Source: Streptomyces sp. G-G2 (GTDB lineage Bacteria; Actinomycetota; Actinomycetes; Streptomycetales; Streptomycetaceae). Taken from it: 64,000 nucleotides of DNA. Position numbers and translations under genes: made by a program. The DNA is taken from NCBI RefSeq assembly GCF_030063135.1, contig NZ_JASISO010000017.1, forward strand, positions 1-64,000. Direction: 5' to 3'. The notes under the pieces were generated by a model. That model was not told where the DNA came from, made no database searches, and was given only the letters and a program-made list of their open reading frames with translations. Positions 50,366-62,600 of the stretch are shown here, in pieces. Position 1 is the first letter of the stretch. Each line of letters opens with the position of its first letter.

Positions 50366-53300
50366 ATGGCAATGGCCGACCGGAATGGACTCCAATTGCC
50401 GCTGACGGCCGCCCAGTACGGAATGTGGCTGGCCCAGCAGGTGAATCCGGACAACCCGATGTACAGCATCGCCGAATGCGTTGAGATATCGGGCCAGGTC
50501 GATGCCGCGCTCTTCGAGGACGCGCTGCGCCGCACGGTGGCGGAGACCGAGGCGCTGCGCGTCCGCTTCCTGCCCGGCCCCGAGGGCCCGGTGCAGACCG
50601 TGGTGCCGGAGCTGGAGTGGGAGCTGCACACACCGGACGTCAGCGGCGAGCCGGACGCCGCGGTGGCCGCCGAGCGCTGGATGCTGGCCCGGGTCACGGC
50701 CCCGGTGGACGTCCACGCCGGGCCGCTGTTCACCTTCGGTCTCCTCAAGCTCGCCGAGGACCGGTACACCTGGTTCAGCCGCGTGCACCACACCATCGTC
50801 GACGGATACAGCTGGTCGCTGATCGTCTCCCGGGTCGCCGCGCTCTACTCGGCACTGGCCACCGGCGCCGAGCCGAAGGCCGCCACCTTCGGGACCCTGT
50901 CCGAGCTCGTCGAACTGGACGTCGCCTACCGGGAGTCGGAGCGGTTCACCGAGGACGCCGCCTTCTGGTCGCGCCGCCTCGCGGGCCTGACCGAGCCGGT
51001 CGCCCTCGCTCCCCGCCCCACCCGTGTCCCCACCGACCACGTCCGCGAGGCGGGCCGGGTGGCCGCCGCCGACGCCGACGCGCTGCGCGGTCTCGCCCGC
51101 GAGCTCCGGATCAGCTGGCCCGCCGCCGTCGTGGCGGGAATCGCCGGCTACCTGCACCGGCTCACCGGCGCCGAGGACATCGTCCTCGGCCTCGCCGTCG
51201 CGGCCCGCCCCGTCGCCGCCGCGAAGCGCACCCCGGGCATGGTCTCCAACGCCCTTCCCGTCCGGGTGAGCGCACGGCCCGCGACGACCGTGGCGGACTT
51301 CCTCCGCTCGGTGAGCGACGAGCTCCACGAGGCCCTGCGCCACCAGCGATACCGCTACGAGGACATCCACCGCGACCTCGGCCTGGTCGGTGACCGCAAG
51401 CGGCTGTGGGGCCCCGAGATCAACCTCATCATGTACGGCGAGCGCCTCGACTTCGCCGGTCACGAGGCGAGCGTGCGCGGCTTCTCGATCGGCCCCGAGG
51501 AAGACCTCTCGCTGATCGTCGACAACCGGACCCCGGACGACGGTTTCCTGATCGACTTCCACGCCAACGCCGACCTCTACACGCGGGAGGCGGTCTCGGG
51601 CCACCGCGAGGCGCTCACCGGCTTCCTCTCCGCCCTGGCCGCCGCGGACCCCGCCGACGAGCTGGGGACCGTGGCACTCCCGGAGCCCGCGGGCTGGACG
51701 CCGCCGGTGCGCGGCCAGGAGAGCGCGGCGGACGTCGAGCGGGCCGCGTACCGCGCTCCCGCCGGCCCGCGCGAGGAGACGCTCTGCGCGCTGGTGGCCG
51801 AGGTCCTGAAGACCGAACGGATCGGCGTCGACGACAACTTCTTCGAACGCGGCGGCCAGTCGCTCTCCGTGATCCGGCTGCTCGGCCGGATCCGCGAGTC
51901 CTTCGGGGCCGAACTCTCCATCCGCACCGTCTTCGAGACCCCGACGGTCGCCGGGCTCGCCGCGCTCCTCGACGGAGCCGACGGCGGACGCCGCCCGCTG
52001 GAGCCCGTCGCCCGCCCCGCCGAACTGCCGCTCTCCCTCAGCCAGCAGCGGCTCTGGCTGGTCAACCGGCTCCAGGGACCGAGCGGGGCCTACAACATGG
52101 GGCTCGCGCTCAAGCTCACCGGCCGACTGGACCGGGCCGCGCTCGCCGCGGCGTTCCTCGACGTCATGGGCCGCCACGAGAGCCTGCGCACGACCTTCCC
52201 CGAGACGGACGGCCGGCCGCGCCAGGAGGTCCTGTCCCCGGCCGCGGCCGCCGCGCGGGTGGTGCTCACCGAGCAGGCCGCCGACGCGGACACGCTGGAC
52301 GCCGCGGTCGCCGCGGTGGTCGCCGAGGGCTTCGACCTCACCGAGGGCCTCGCCGTACGGCCCCGGCTGCTGGTCCTCGGCCCCGAGGAGCACGTCCTGC
52401 TGGTCGTCCTCCACCACATCGTCGGCGACGGCCTGTCGCTGGAGCCGCTCGCCCGCGACCTCGGCTTCGCCTACGCCGCCCGCGCGGCCGGTGAGCCGCC
52501 CGCCTTCGCGCCGATGCCGGTCCAGTACGCCGACTACACCCTGTGGCAGCAGTCCGTCCTGGGCCGCGAGAACGATCCGGACAGCCCGTTGGCCGGTCAG
52601 CTGGACTACTGGAAGCAGGCCCTGGCCGATCTGCCCGAGGAACTCTCCCTCCCGACGGACCGGCCGCGGCCCGGCGAGCTGTCCCAGCGCGGGGACATCG
52701 TCCGCTTCGACATCGCCCCCGCCCTCCACCAGCGCCTGACCGAACTCGGCCACGCCCACCGCGCCAGTCTCTTCATGGTGCTCCAGAGCGCGGTCGCGGT
52801 CCTGCTGAGCAAGCTCGGCGCGGGCCAGGACATTCCGCTGGGCAGCGCGGTCGCCGGACGGGGCGACTCCCGGCTGGACGACCTCATCGGCTGCTTCGTG
52901 AACACCGTGGTGTTCCGCAACGACGTCTCCGGCAACCCGAGCGTCGGACAGCTCCTCGACCGGTCCCGCGAGATGTCGCTGTCCGCCCACGCCCACCAGG
53001 ACGTTCCCTTCGAGCGGCTGGTCGAGGCGCTCAACCCGGAGCGCTCGCTCGCCAGGAACCCGCTGTTCCAGGTGATGATGGACGTACAGACGCCGGCCGG
53101 GTCCACCCTGGAACTGCCGGGTCTGACCACCACCCCGCAGCAGGTGGACCCGGGTGTCACCAAGATCGACCTGCTGTTCGGTCTGGACGAGCGCTCGGCG
53201 GGCCACGAGGCCGCGGCCGGGGTGTCCGGACGGCTGGAGTACAGCACCGACCTGTTCGACCGCGCCACCATCGAGGCGATGAGCGGCCGCCTGGTCCGGG

Positions 53301-56300
53301 TACTGTCGGCCTTCGCCGCCGACCCCGGCCAGCGGATCGGGGAGATCGACGTCCTGACCGCGACGGAACGGCGCCAGGTGCTCGACGAGTTCGCCCGGGC
53401 CCCCGAGGTCGAGCCCGCTCTGCTCCTGCCCGCCCTCTTCGAGCGGCAGGCCGCCCGCACCCCGGCGGCCCCCGCGCTGACCGAGGGGGACCGGACCTGG
53501 TCGTACGCCGAACTCAACGCCCGCGCCAACCAGCTGGCCCACACCCTGATCGCGGCCGGCGCCGGTCCCGAGCAGCGGGTCGCCGTGCTGCTCCCGCGCT
53601 CGGCCGACCTGGTCACGGCCCTCCTCGCGACGCTCAAGTCCGGTGCGGCGTACGTCCCCGTCGACCCCGAGTACCCCGCCGAGCGGATCGCGTACATGCT
53701 GCGGGACGCGGCTCCGGCGCTGGTCGTGGCGGCTCCCGGCACCCTGCACGCGGTGCCCGCGGGCGTACCCGTCCTGGACGTCACCCAGGAGCGGCACGCC
53801 TCGTCCCTCGACCCGCGGGACGCGGAGCGGTCGGCGCCGCTGGACCCCGCCCACCCCGCCTACGTCATCTACACCTCCGGCTCCACCGGCCGCCCCAAGG
53901 GCGTCGTCGTGAGCCACCGGTCCGTCGCCGTCTACCTGGAGTACGCCCGCGAGCGCTACCCGGCGGTCTGCGAGAGCACCCTGCTGCACTCGCCGGTCTC
54001 CTTCGACCTGACCGTCACCTCGCTGTACGCCCCGCTGATCTCCGGCGGCAGCGTCCGCGTCACGGACCTGGAGGGTTCCGCCACGGGCGCCCCGCGCCCC
54101 GCCTTCCTCAAGGCGACCCCCGCGCACCTCGCCCTCCTGGGCGTCCTGCCCGAGGAGTTCTCCCCGACCCGGGAACTGGTCGTCGGCGGCGAGATGCTGA
54201 TCGGCGAGGTCGTCGACGAGCTGCGTCGCCAGCGGCCCGGCATCACGGTCATCAACGAGTACGGGCCCACCGAGGCGACCGTCGGCTGCGCCGAGTACCG
54301 GATCGGCCCCGACGAGGCCGCGCCCAGCGGCCCCGTGCCCATCGGCCGGCCGATGTGGAACTCCGTCATCCACGTGCTCGACGCGGAGCTGAAGGTGGTA
54401 CCGCCCGGCGTCGCCGGGGAGATCTACATCGGCGGCGGCCAGCTCGCCCGCGGCTACCTCGGCCGTCCGGCGCTGACCTCGGAACGCTTCGTCGCCGATC
54501 CGCACGGACCGGCGGGTGCCCGTGTCTACCGCACCGGAGACGTGGGCCGCTGGCGCGCCGACGGCGAGCTGGAGTACCTCGGCCGCGTCGACGACCAGGT
54601 GAAACTCAACGGCTTCCGCATCGAGCTCGGCGAGGTCGAGGCGGTACTGGCCCGGCACCCCGAGGTGTCCGGGGCCGCCGCCGCGGTCCGCGAGGACAGC
54701 CCGGGCCGCAAGCAGCTCGTCGGATACGTCGTCCCCCGCGCGGGACGGGACGCGCGGCCGCTCGATCCGGCCGAGGTCCTCTCGTACACGCGCGGCCCGC
54801 TGCCCGGCTACATGGTCCCGGCCGCCGTCGTCGTGCTGAGCGCGCTGCCGCTGACCCCAAACGGGAAGCTCGACCGCGCGGCCCTGCCCGCTCCCGAGTT
54901 CACCGGCGCGGCGGCCGCCGACGACGCGCCGCGCACCGGCCTGGAGGAGACCCTCGCCGGGCTCTTCGCCGAGGTGCTCGGCCGCGAGAGCGTCGGACTG
55001 CACGACAGCTTCTTCGAACTGGGCGGCGACAGCATCGTCTCCATCCAGCTGGTGGCCCGGGCCCGCAGGCTCGGCCTCGGGCTCTCCCCGAAGTCGGTGT
55101 TCGAACTCAAGACCGTGGCGGCGCTCGCCGCCCAGGTCACCGAGGAGAGCGCGGCGCCCGCCGCCGACGAGAACGCCGGGATCGGAGCGTTCCCCGCCAC
55201 CCCGGTCATGCGCTGGCTGGAGGAGCGCGGCGGCCCCGCCGACGCCTTCCACCAGAGCGTCCTGATCCAGGTCCCGGCCGGGCTCGGCGCACGCGAACTG
55301 ACCGAGGCGTTCCAGGCCGTGCTCGACCGGCACGACGCCCTGCGCGCCCGGCTCGACCGCGGCGGCCCCGCCGACCGGTGGACGTACGAGATCCTCGGGC
55401 GCGGCAGCGTGCGGGCGACCGCACTGGTCCGCCGCGTCGACACCGCCGCGCTGAGCGGTGCGGAGCTGCGCGAGGCCATCGCGCGCGAGTCCCGCGCGGC
55501 ATGGGACCGGCTGGCCCCGGAAGACGGGGTGACGGCCCAGCTCGTCTGGTTCGACTCCGGGCCCGGCGCCTCCGGCAGGCTGCTCTTCGCCGCGCACCAC
55601 CTGGTCGTGGACGGGGTCTCCTGGAGCATCCTGCTGCCCGACCTGCGGGCCGCCTGGGAGGCCGTCAGGGACGGGAAGCGGCCCGAACCGGCGCCCGTGG
55701 GCACGCCCCTGCGCCGGTGGGCCGAACTCCTCGGGGAGCACGCCCCGGACCGCGCCGGTGAGCTGGACCTGTGGACCGAGGCGCTGCGGCTCCCCGCCCC
55801 CGGCCTCACCGACCGGCCGCTGGACCCCGCCCAGGACACCGCCGCAGGCGCCCGGCGGTTCACCCACTCGCTGCCCGCCGAGGTCACCGGACCCCTGTTG
55901 AACCTGGTGCCGGGCGCGCTGAACGCGGGCGTGCACGAGGTACTGATCACCGCCCTGGCGCTGGCCGTCGACCGCTGGCGCGACCGGCGCGGACTCCCCG
56001 GCGGGACGGGCGTGCTCCTGGACGTGGAGGGCCACGGCCGGCAGGAGATCGCCGAGGGCCTCGACCTGTCCCGCACGGTCGGCTGGTTCACCACCATCCG
56101 CCCCGCCCGCCTCGACCCCGGCGTCGTGGACTGGCCCGGACTGTGGGCGGGCGGACCCGAGGCGGGCCGGGCGGTGCGCACGGTCAAGGAACAGCTCAGG
56201 TCCGTACCCGACGAAGGCATCGGATACGGGCTGCTGCGCCACCTCGACCCGGAGGCCGGCCCCCGGCTGGCCGCCCTCGCCACCGCACCCCTGCTCTTCA

Positions 56301-56665
56301 ACCACCTGGGGCGCGCCGCCGCCCCGGCGGACGGGCCCGGCGGCGACTGGAGCCCCGCGGCCGAGACCGACCTGGTCCTGGCCGAGGGCGCGGACCTGCC
56401 GCTCTCCCATCTGCTGGAGATCAACTCAGTGGCCAGGGAGCACCCGGACGGACCGCGCCTGGAAGCCAGCTGGACCTGGCCCGGGCGGCTCCTCTCCGAG
56501 GCCGACGTCCGCGAGCTCGCGGACACCTGGTTCCGCGCGCTGCGGGCCCTGACCGAACACGCCGAGCGGCCTGACGCCGGCGGCTACAGCCCATCGGACC
56601 TTGCGCTGGTGGAGCTTTCCCAAGACGAGATCGACGGGCTCGAAGCCGAGTGGAGGACGCTGTAA
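50366..56665 (+). CDS. Nonribosomal peptide synthetase, C-T-C-A-T-E
   Basis: A 2099-residue NRPS. Domains by residue: condensation (8-435, HHTIVDG), carrier (FFERGGQSLS, Ser499), condensation (550-985, HHIVGDG near 682), adenylation (1015-1500; [11 protein letters not shown] near 1169, NGKLDRAALP near 1498), carrier ([11 protein letters not shown], Ser1556), epimerisation (1615-2085, HHLVVDGVSW near 1744, FNHLGR). The first module has no adenylation domain, so Ser499 must be loaded in trans or receive a starter. Pocket residues of the A domain, read by eye, are D-L-T-K-V-G-E-V-G plus Lys, closest to published Asn codes. The first C domain resembles EntF-type acceptors (LPLTAAQYGMWLAQQ). The C terminus has a docking-like acidic tail. 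ATG 50366 or 50372. Confidence 0.95.
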   Translation: MAMADRNGLQLPLTAAQYGMWLAQQVNPDNPMYSIAECVEISGQVDAALFEDALRRTVAETEALRVRFLPGPEGPVQTVVPELEWELHTPDVSGEPDAAVAAERWMLARVTAPVDVHAGPLFTFGLLKLAEDRYTWFSRVHHTIVDGYSWSLIVSRVAALYSALATGAEPKAATFGTLSELVELDVAYRESERFTEDAAFWSRRLAGLTEPVALAPRPTRVPTDHVREAGRVAAADADALRGLARELRISWPAAVVAGIAGYLHRLTGAEDIVLGLAVAARPVAAAKRTPGMVSNALPVRVSARPATTVADFLRSVSDELHEALRHQRYRYEDIHRDLGLVGDRKRLWGPEINLIMYGERLDFAGHEASVRGFSIGPEEDLSLIVDNRTPDDGFLIDFHANADLYTREAVSGHREALTGFLSALAAADPADELGTVALPEPAGWTPPVRGQESAADVERAAYRAPAGPREETLCALVAEVLKTERIGVDDNFFERGGQSLSVIRLLGRIRESFGAELSIRTVFETPTVAGLAALLDGADGGRRPLEPVARPAELPLSLSQQRLWLVNRLQGPSGAYNMGLALKLTGRLDRAALAAAFLDVMGRHESLRTTFPETDGRPRQEVLSPAAAAARVVLTEQAADADTLDAAVAAVVAEGFDLTEGLAVRPRLLVLGPEEHVLLVVLHHIVGDGLSLEPLARDLGFAYAARAAGEPPAFAPMPVQYADYTLWQQSVLGRENDPDSPLAGQLDYWKQALADLPEELSLPTDRPRPGELSQRGDIVRFDIAPALHQRLTELGHAHRASLFMVLQSAVAVLLSKLGAGQDIPLGSAVAGRGDSRLDDLIGCFVNTVVFRNDVSGNPSVGQLLDRSREMSLSAHAHQDVPFERLVEALNPERSLARNPLFQVMMDVQTPAGSTLELPGLTTTPQQVDPGVTKIDLLFGLDERSAGHEAAAGVSGRLEYSTDLFDRATIEAMSGRLVRVLSAFAADPGQRIGEIDVLTATERRQVLDEFARAPEVEPALLLPALFERQAARTPAAPALTEGDRTWSYAELNARANQLAHTLIAAGAGPEQRVAVLLPRSADLVTALLATLKSGAAYVPVDPEYPAERIAYMLRDAAPALVVAAPGTLHAVPAGVPVLDVTQERHASSLDPRDAERSAPLDPAHPAYVIYTSGSTGRPKGVVVSHRSVAVYLEYARERYPAVCESTLLHSPVSFDLTVTSLYAPLISGGSVRVTDLEGSATGAPRPAFLKATPAHLALLGVLPEEFSPTRELVVGGEMLIGEVVDELRRQRPGITVINEYGPTEATVGCAEYRIGPDEAAPSGPVPIGRPMWNSVIHVLDAELKVVPPGVAGEIYIGGGQLARGYLGRPALTSERFVADPHGPAGARVYRTGDVGRWRADGELEYLGRVDDQVKLNGFRIELGEVEAVLARHPEVSGAAAAVREDSPGRKQLVGYVVPRAGRDARPLDPAEVLSYTRGPLPGYMVPAAVVVLSALPLTPNGKLDRAALPAPEFTGAAAADDAPRTGLEETLAGLFAEVLGRESVGLHDSFFELGGDSIVSIQLVARARRLGLGLSPKSVFELKTVAALAAQVTEESAAPAADENAGIGAFPATPVMRWLEERGGPADAFHQSVLIQVPAGLGARELTEAFQAVLDRHDALRARLDRGGPADRWTYEILGRGSVRATALVRRVDTAALSGAELREAIARESRAAWDRLAPEDGVTAQLVWFDSGPGASGRLLFAAHHLVVDGVSWSILLPDLRAAWEAVRDGKRPEPAPVGTPLRRWAELLGEHAPDRAGELDLWTEALRLPAPGLTDRPLDPAQDTAAGARRFTHSLPAEVTGPLLNLVPGALNAGVHEVLITALALAVDRWRDRRGLPGGTGVLLDVEGHGRQEIAEGLDLSRTVGWFTTIRPARLDPGVVDWPGLWAGGPEAGRAVRTVKEQLRSVPDEGIGYGLLRHLDPEAGPRLAALATAPLLFNHLGRAAAPADGPGGDWSPAAETDLVLAEGADLPLSHLLEINSVAREHPDGPRLEASWTWPGRLLSEADVRELADTWFRALRALTEHAERPDAGGYSPSDLALVELSQDEIDGLEAEWRTL

Positions 56666-59600
56666 ATGTCGAAGTCGGGTCCTGAGGACATCCTTCCGCT
56701 GTCGCCGCTCCAGGAGGGGCTGCTCTTCCACGCGCTGTACGACGAGAGCGGCAACGACGTCTACACCGTGCAGATCGTGCTCGACCTCGGTGGCGGCCTC
56801 GACGCCGCCACCCTGCGCACCACGGCCCAGGCGCTGCTGAACCGCCACGCCAACCTGCGGGTGGGCTTCTTGCACCCCAAGCAGAGCCGGCCCGTCCAGG
56901 TGGTCTCCAGGGACGTCGAGGTGCCCTGGCAGGAGAGCGACCTGCGGAGCCTGGACGGCGTCGCGCGGGAGGCCGAACTGCTGCGCCTCCAGGCCGAGGA
57001 GAAGGCCCACCCCTTCGATCCGGCCCGCCCGCCGCTGATGCGCTACCGGCTGGTGCGGCTCGCGGACGACGCGTACCGCCTGCTGTGCACCTTCCACCAC
57101 ATCCTGCTCGACGGCTGGTCGACCTCGGTCCTGCTCGGTGAGCTGTTCGAGGTGTACGCCAAGGGCGGCGACGCGTCGTCGCTGCCGCCGGTCACCCCGT
57201 TCCGCGAGCACCTGGCCCACCTCGCCCGGCAGGACCGCGCGGCGTCCCTGGACGCCTGGCGCCGGGCGCTCGCCGGTATCGACGCGCCCACCCGGCTGGT
57301 CCCCTCGGACCCGGCCCGCGAGGTCGTCCACCCCGAGCAGCTGGTGCTGGAGCTCTCCGCCGAGGACACCGCCGCGCTCTCCGCGCGGCTGCGCGCCAAC
57401 GACCTCACCTTCTCCAGCGCCGTGCACGGCGCCTGGGCGCTGCTGCTGTCGGTGCTGACCGGCCGCGACGACGTGGTCTTCGGCACCGTCGTCTCCGGCC
57501 GCCCGCCGGAGGTCCCCGGTATCGAGCGCATGGTCGGCATGCTCATCAACACCCTGCCCGTCCGGGTGCGGCTGAACGGCGCGGATCCGCTCGGGACCGT
57601 GCTGGCCGGGATCCAGAGCGAGCACCTGGAGATGATGGGCCACCACCACACGGGGATGCGCGACATCCTCCGGCTGTCGGGCCACTCCGAACTCTTCGAC
57701 ACCTACGTCGCGTTCGAGAACTTCCCCTTCGACCTCCAGGGCCTGCGCGACCTCGCGGGCGGCCTGACCATCGACGGCTTCGACGTCCTGGACGCCAACC
57801 ACTACCCGCTCTGCCTCGTCTCGCACGTCCACGAGGGCAAGCTGCGGCTGCTGCTCAACTACCGCCCGGACCTCTTCGAGCTGGAGCAGGTCGAGGTCGT
57901 CGGCGCCCGGCTGGTGCGCCTGCTGCGGACCCTGACCGAGGACCTCGGGCGCACCGTCGCCGGACTGGACCTGCTCACCGGCGCCGAGCGGAGCCTGCTG
58001 GCCGCGGGCCCGGACACGGCGGCGGACGCGGTGGAACGCTCCACCTTCCCCGAGCTGTTCGCCGCCCAGGCCGCACGCACCCCCGACGCCGTCGCCGTCG
58101 AGTCCGTCGGCCTCTGCCTGACCTACGCGGAGCTGGACGCGCGCACCGACGAGCTGGCGGCGCTGCTGACCGCCCAGGGCGTCGGCCCCGAGCAGGTCGT
58201 GGCACTCGTCCTCGGCCGCTCCGTGGAGTCCGTCGTCGGCTCGCTCGCCGTGATGAAGGCGGGCGCCGCCTACCTGCCGGTGGACCCCGACTACCCGGCC
58301 GAGCGCATCGCGTTCATGTTCGGCGACGCGCGTCCCGCGGCGGTGCTCACCACCACCGCGTACGAGCGTGTGCTGCCCCCGTCTCAGGGCACGCCCGTGC
58401 TGCTGCTCGACGGCGCTCCGCAGCGGGCGGGCGAGCGCGTCCGCCCCGCCGGCCCGGTGTCCGTCGCCTCCCCCGCCTACCTGATCTACACCTCCGGTTC
58501 GACGGGCGTCCCCAAGGGCGTCGTCGTCACCCACACCGGTCTGGCCGCCTTCGCGGCGACCGAGCGCGAGCGGTTCGCCGTCGACGGCGACAGCCGTGTC
58601 CTGCAGTTCTCCTCGCCGAGCTTCGACGCCTCCGTGCTGGAGCTGTGCATGACGCTGACCTCGGGCGCCACCCTGGTGGTGCCCGAGCCCGGCCCGCTGG
58701 CGGGCGAGCCCCTCGCCGAGGTCATCGCGGCGCGCGGGGTGACCCACGCCCTGATTCCCCCGGCCGCGCTGGCCAGCGTCCCCGCCGTGGACCTGCCCGG
58801 CTTCGCCTGCCTGATCGTGGGCGGTGACGCCACCTCGGCCGAGCTCGTCGCACGCTGGGCGCCGGGCCGGCGCATGGTCAACGCGTATGGCCCCACCGAG
58901 TCGACCGTCGCGGTGTCGATGAGTACCCCGCTGGAGGTCACCGGCACGGTGCCGCCGATCGGCGCGCCGGTGCTGGACACCCGCGCCTACGTCCTCGACG
59001 GCGCGCTGCGCCTGGTTCCGCGGGGCGCCTCGGGCGAGCTGTACGTGGCGGGCGCGGGCCTGGCCCGCGGCTACCTCCGGCGTGCCGCTCTGACCTCGGA
59101 GCGGTTCGTCGCCAACCCGTACGGAGCCCCCGGCGAGCGGATGTACCGCACCGGTGACGTCGTACGGCTCGGCGAGGACGGCCAGTTCCAGTTCGTCGGC
59201 CGCGCCGACGACCAGGTCAAGGTCCGCGGCTTCCGCATCGAACTGGGCGAGATCGAGAGCGTACTGGCCCGCCACGAGGGCGTGGACCAGGCGGCCGTGA
59301 CCGTGCACGAGACGCAGCCGGGCGTGAAGCAGCTCGTCGCCTACGTGGTCCCCACCGCCGCCGGCGGCTTCGACGCGGCGGGTCTGCGCACCCACGTCGC
59401 CGGGCAGCTGCCCGAGTACATGGTCCCGGCGGTCGTCATCGCGCTGGACGCGCTGCCGCTGATGGTCAACGGCAAGCTGGACCGCAAGGCGCTGCCCGCC
59501 CCCGAGCTCACCGTGTCCGACGGCCGCGCCCCGGCCACCGCCCGCGAGGAGCTGCTGTGCACGCTCTTCGCCGAGGTCCTGGGCGTGGAGAAGGTCGGCG

Positions 59601-62600
59601 CCGACCAGAGCTTCTTCGAGCTCGGCGGTGACAGCATCGCCTCCATCCAGCTGATCAGCCGCGCCCGCAAGGCCGGTCTGCGGTTCACCCCGCGCGACGT
59701 CTTCACCCACAAGACCGTCGAGGCCGTCGCCGCCGTCGCGACCGAGTCCACCGGTACCGAGCGCCGCCGCCGCGCCCCCTCCGACGGCGTCGGGGGAGTG
59801 CCGCTGACCCCGATCATCCACTGGTTCAGCGAACACAGCGGGCCCGTCGACCCGTTCAACCAGGCGATGCCGCTGCCCGTGCCCGCGGGCCTCGACACGG
59901 CCCGGATCACCACCGTGCTCCAGACCTTCCTCGACCACCACGACGCGCTGCGGCTCCGGCTCACCCGCATCGAGGACCTCGGCGAGTGGACGCTGGAGAT
60001 CACCCCGGCCGGGACCGTCGCCGCCGCCGAGTCCCTCCACCGGGTCGACGCCACCGGGCTCGACGCGGACGCCCTGCGGGCCGTCATCGAGCGCGAGTCC
60101 GCCGCCGCCCAGGGCCGGCTCGCCCCCGAGCAGGGCCGGATGGTGCAGGCCGTCTGGTTCGACGCCGGTGCGGACCTGCCCGGCCGGATGCTGCTCGTCA
60201 TCCACCACCTCTCGGTGGACGGGGTGTCCTGGCGCATCCTGCTGCCGGAGATCTCGGCCGCGCTGGAGGCCGCCGCCGAGGGCGCCGGGTACACCCCCGA
60301 GCCCGTCGGCACCTCCTTCCGCCGCTGGTCGCAGCACCTCGCCGCGGCCGCCTCGGAGCCGGACCGCATCCGCGAACTCCCGCTGTGGCGCTCCATCCTG
60401 TCCGGCCCCGACCCGCTGCTCACCGAGCGACCGCTGGACGAGGGCGACACCCTCGCCACCGCCGGACACCTCACCCTGCGGCTGCCCGCCGACGTGACCG
60501 AGCCCCTGCTGGGCCGGGTCCCGGCCGCTTTCAACGCGCAGATCAACGACGTCCTGCTCACCGCGCTCGCCGTCGCCGTCGCCGACTGGCGGCGCGGGCG
60601 CGGCCGCGGCGAGGACTCCTCGGTCCTGGTCGGCCTGGAGGGCCACGGCCGGGAGGACATCCTCGAAGGCGCCGACCTGTCCCGTACGGTCGGCTGGTTC
60701 ACCAGCCTGTACCCGGTGCGCCTGGACCCGGGCGAGGTGCCCGCCGCCGAACTCCCCGGGGGCGGCCCCGCCCTCGTCACCGCCCTCAAGGCGGTCAAGG
60801 AACAGCTGCGCGCCATCCCCGACAACGGCATCGGCTTCGGCCTGCTGCGCTACCTCAACCCGCGCACCGCCGTGGCCCTGGCGAAGTTCGCCGAGCCGCA
60901 GATCGGCTTCAACTACCTGGGCCGCATCGGCGGATCCGGCGACGACGCCCAGGACGGCGGGCTCGGCGGCGGCGCCGACGACGCCACCCCCCTGCCGTAC
61001 GCCCTCACCGCCAACGCCGTCACCGAGACCCACGCCGACGGCCCGCGCCTCACCGCCACCTGGACCTGGCCCGGCGCCCTGCTGACCGAGGACGAGGTAC
61101 GCCGCCTCGCCGCCGCCTGGTTCGACGCCCTGCGCGCCCTGGTGGCCTGCGCCGACCGGCCCGAGGGCGTCGGCGGCCTCGTCCCGTCCGACCTGCCGCT
61201 CGTCTCCCTCACCCAGGCGGAGATCGGCCGCCTGGAGGGGGCGAGGCCGCACCTGAGCGACATCCTGCCGCTGTCCCCGCTCCAGGAGGGCCTGCTCTTC
61301 CACACCGAGTACGACCAGCGGGCCGAGGACGTCTACATCACCCGGCTGGCCCTGGACGTCCGCGGCGCGCTGGACACCGGGGCGCTGCGCGCCGCCGTGG
61401 CCGGGCTGCTGTCCCGGCACGCCAGCCTGCGCGCCTGCTTCCACCGCACGGCCGAAGGCGTCCCCGTCCAGCTCGTACCCGACGCGGTGGAGCTGCCCTG
61501 GAACGAGAGCGACCTCAGCCACCTCGGGGAGCGGGAGCAGCGGGACGAGCTGGACCGGCTGCTGGTCCAGGAGCGCTCCCGCCGCTTCGACCCCGAGCAC
61601 CCGCCGCTGCTCCGCTTCACCCTGATCAAGCTGGGCACCGACCGCCACCGCCTGCTCTTCGCCGCCCACCACCTGCTGCTCGACGGCTGGTCCGCGCCGG
61701 TGCTCGCGGGTGAGCTCTTCGAGCTGTACGGGCGCCGCGGCGACGCGTCCGCCCTGCCCGAGGTCGTCCCGTACAAGGACTACCTGACCTGGCTGGCGGG
61801 CCAGGACCGCGCCGAAGCGGAGAGCGCCTGGCGCACCGCCCTGGCCGGGGTGACGGAGCCGACGCTGGTCGCCCCCGGAGCCGCGGGACACGCCGCGGCC
61901 CTGCCCGGCCGGATCGTCGACGAACTGCCGGGCGAGCTGACCGCCGCCCTCACCGCGACGGCCCGCGCGCACGGCCTCACCATGAACGCCGTGGTGCAGG
62001 GCGCCTGGGGCGTCGTCCTCGCCGCTCTCACCGGCCGCGACGACGTGCTGTTCGGCGAGACGGTCTCCGGCCGTCCGCCGGAACTGGCGGGCGTCGAGAC
62101 GATGGTCGGACTCTTCAGCAACACCGTGCCCGTACGGGTCCGCCTCGACCCCGCGGCGTCGCTGGCCGACACCCTCTCCCGGGTCCAGGCCCAGCGGGTC
62201 GAGCTGCTGGCGTACCACCACCTCGGCCTCGCCGACCTCCAGGAACTCGCCGGACTCGGCACCCTCTTCGACACCGCGGTGGTCTTCGAGAACTTCCCGT
62301 CGGAGCCCGGCGCGATGGAGACCGTGCACGGCCTGGCCCTGTCCGAGGTCGACACCAAGGGCGACAACCACTACCCCCTGGGCATGGTGGTGATGCAGGA
62401 CGAGCAGCGCCTGGTGCTCAACTGGTACTACCGCCCCGACCTGCTCGACGAGCGGCTGGTGACCTCCGCGACCCGGCAGCTGCGCCGGGTCCTGGAGGCC
62501 GTCGCCACCGCGCCGGAGACCCCCGTGGGCCGGCTGGCCCTGCTGGACGGGGCGCAGACCCGGGAGCTGACCTCCGGCTCCGCCGGGCCGGCCGTACCCG

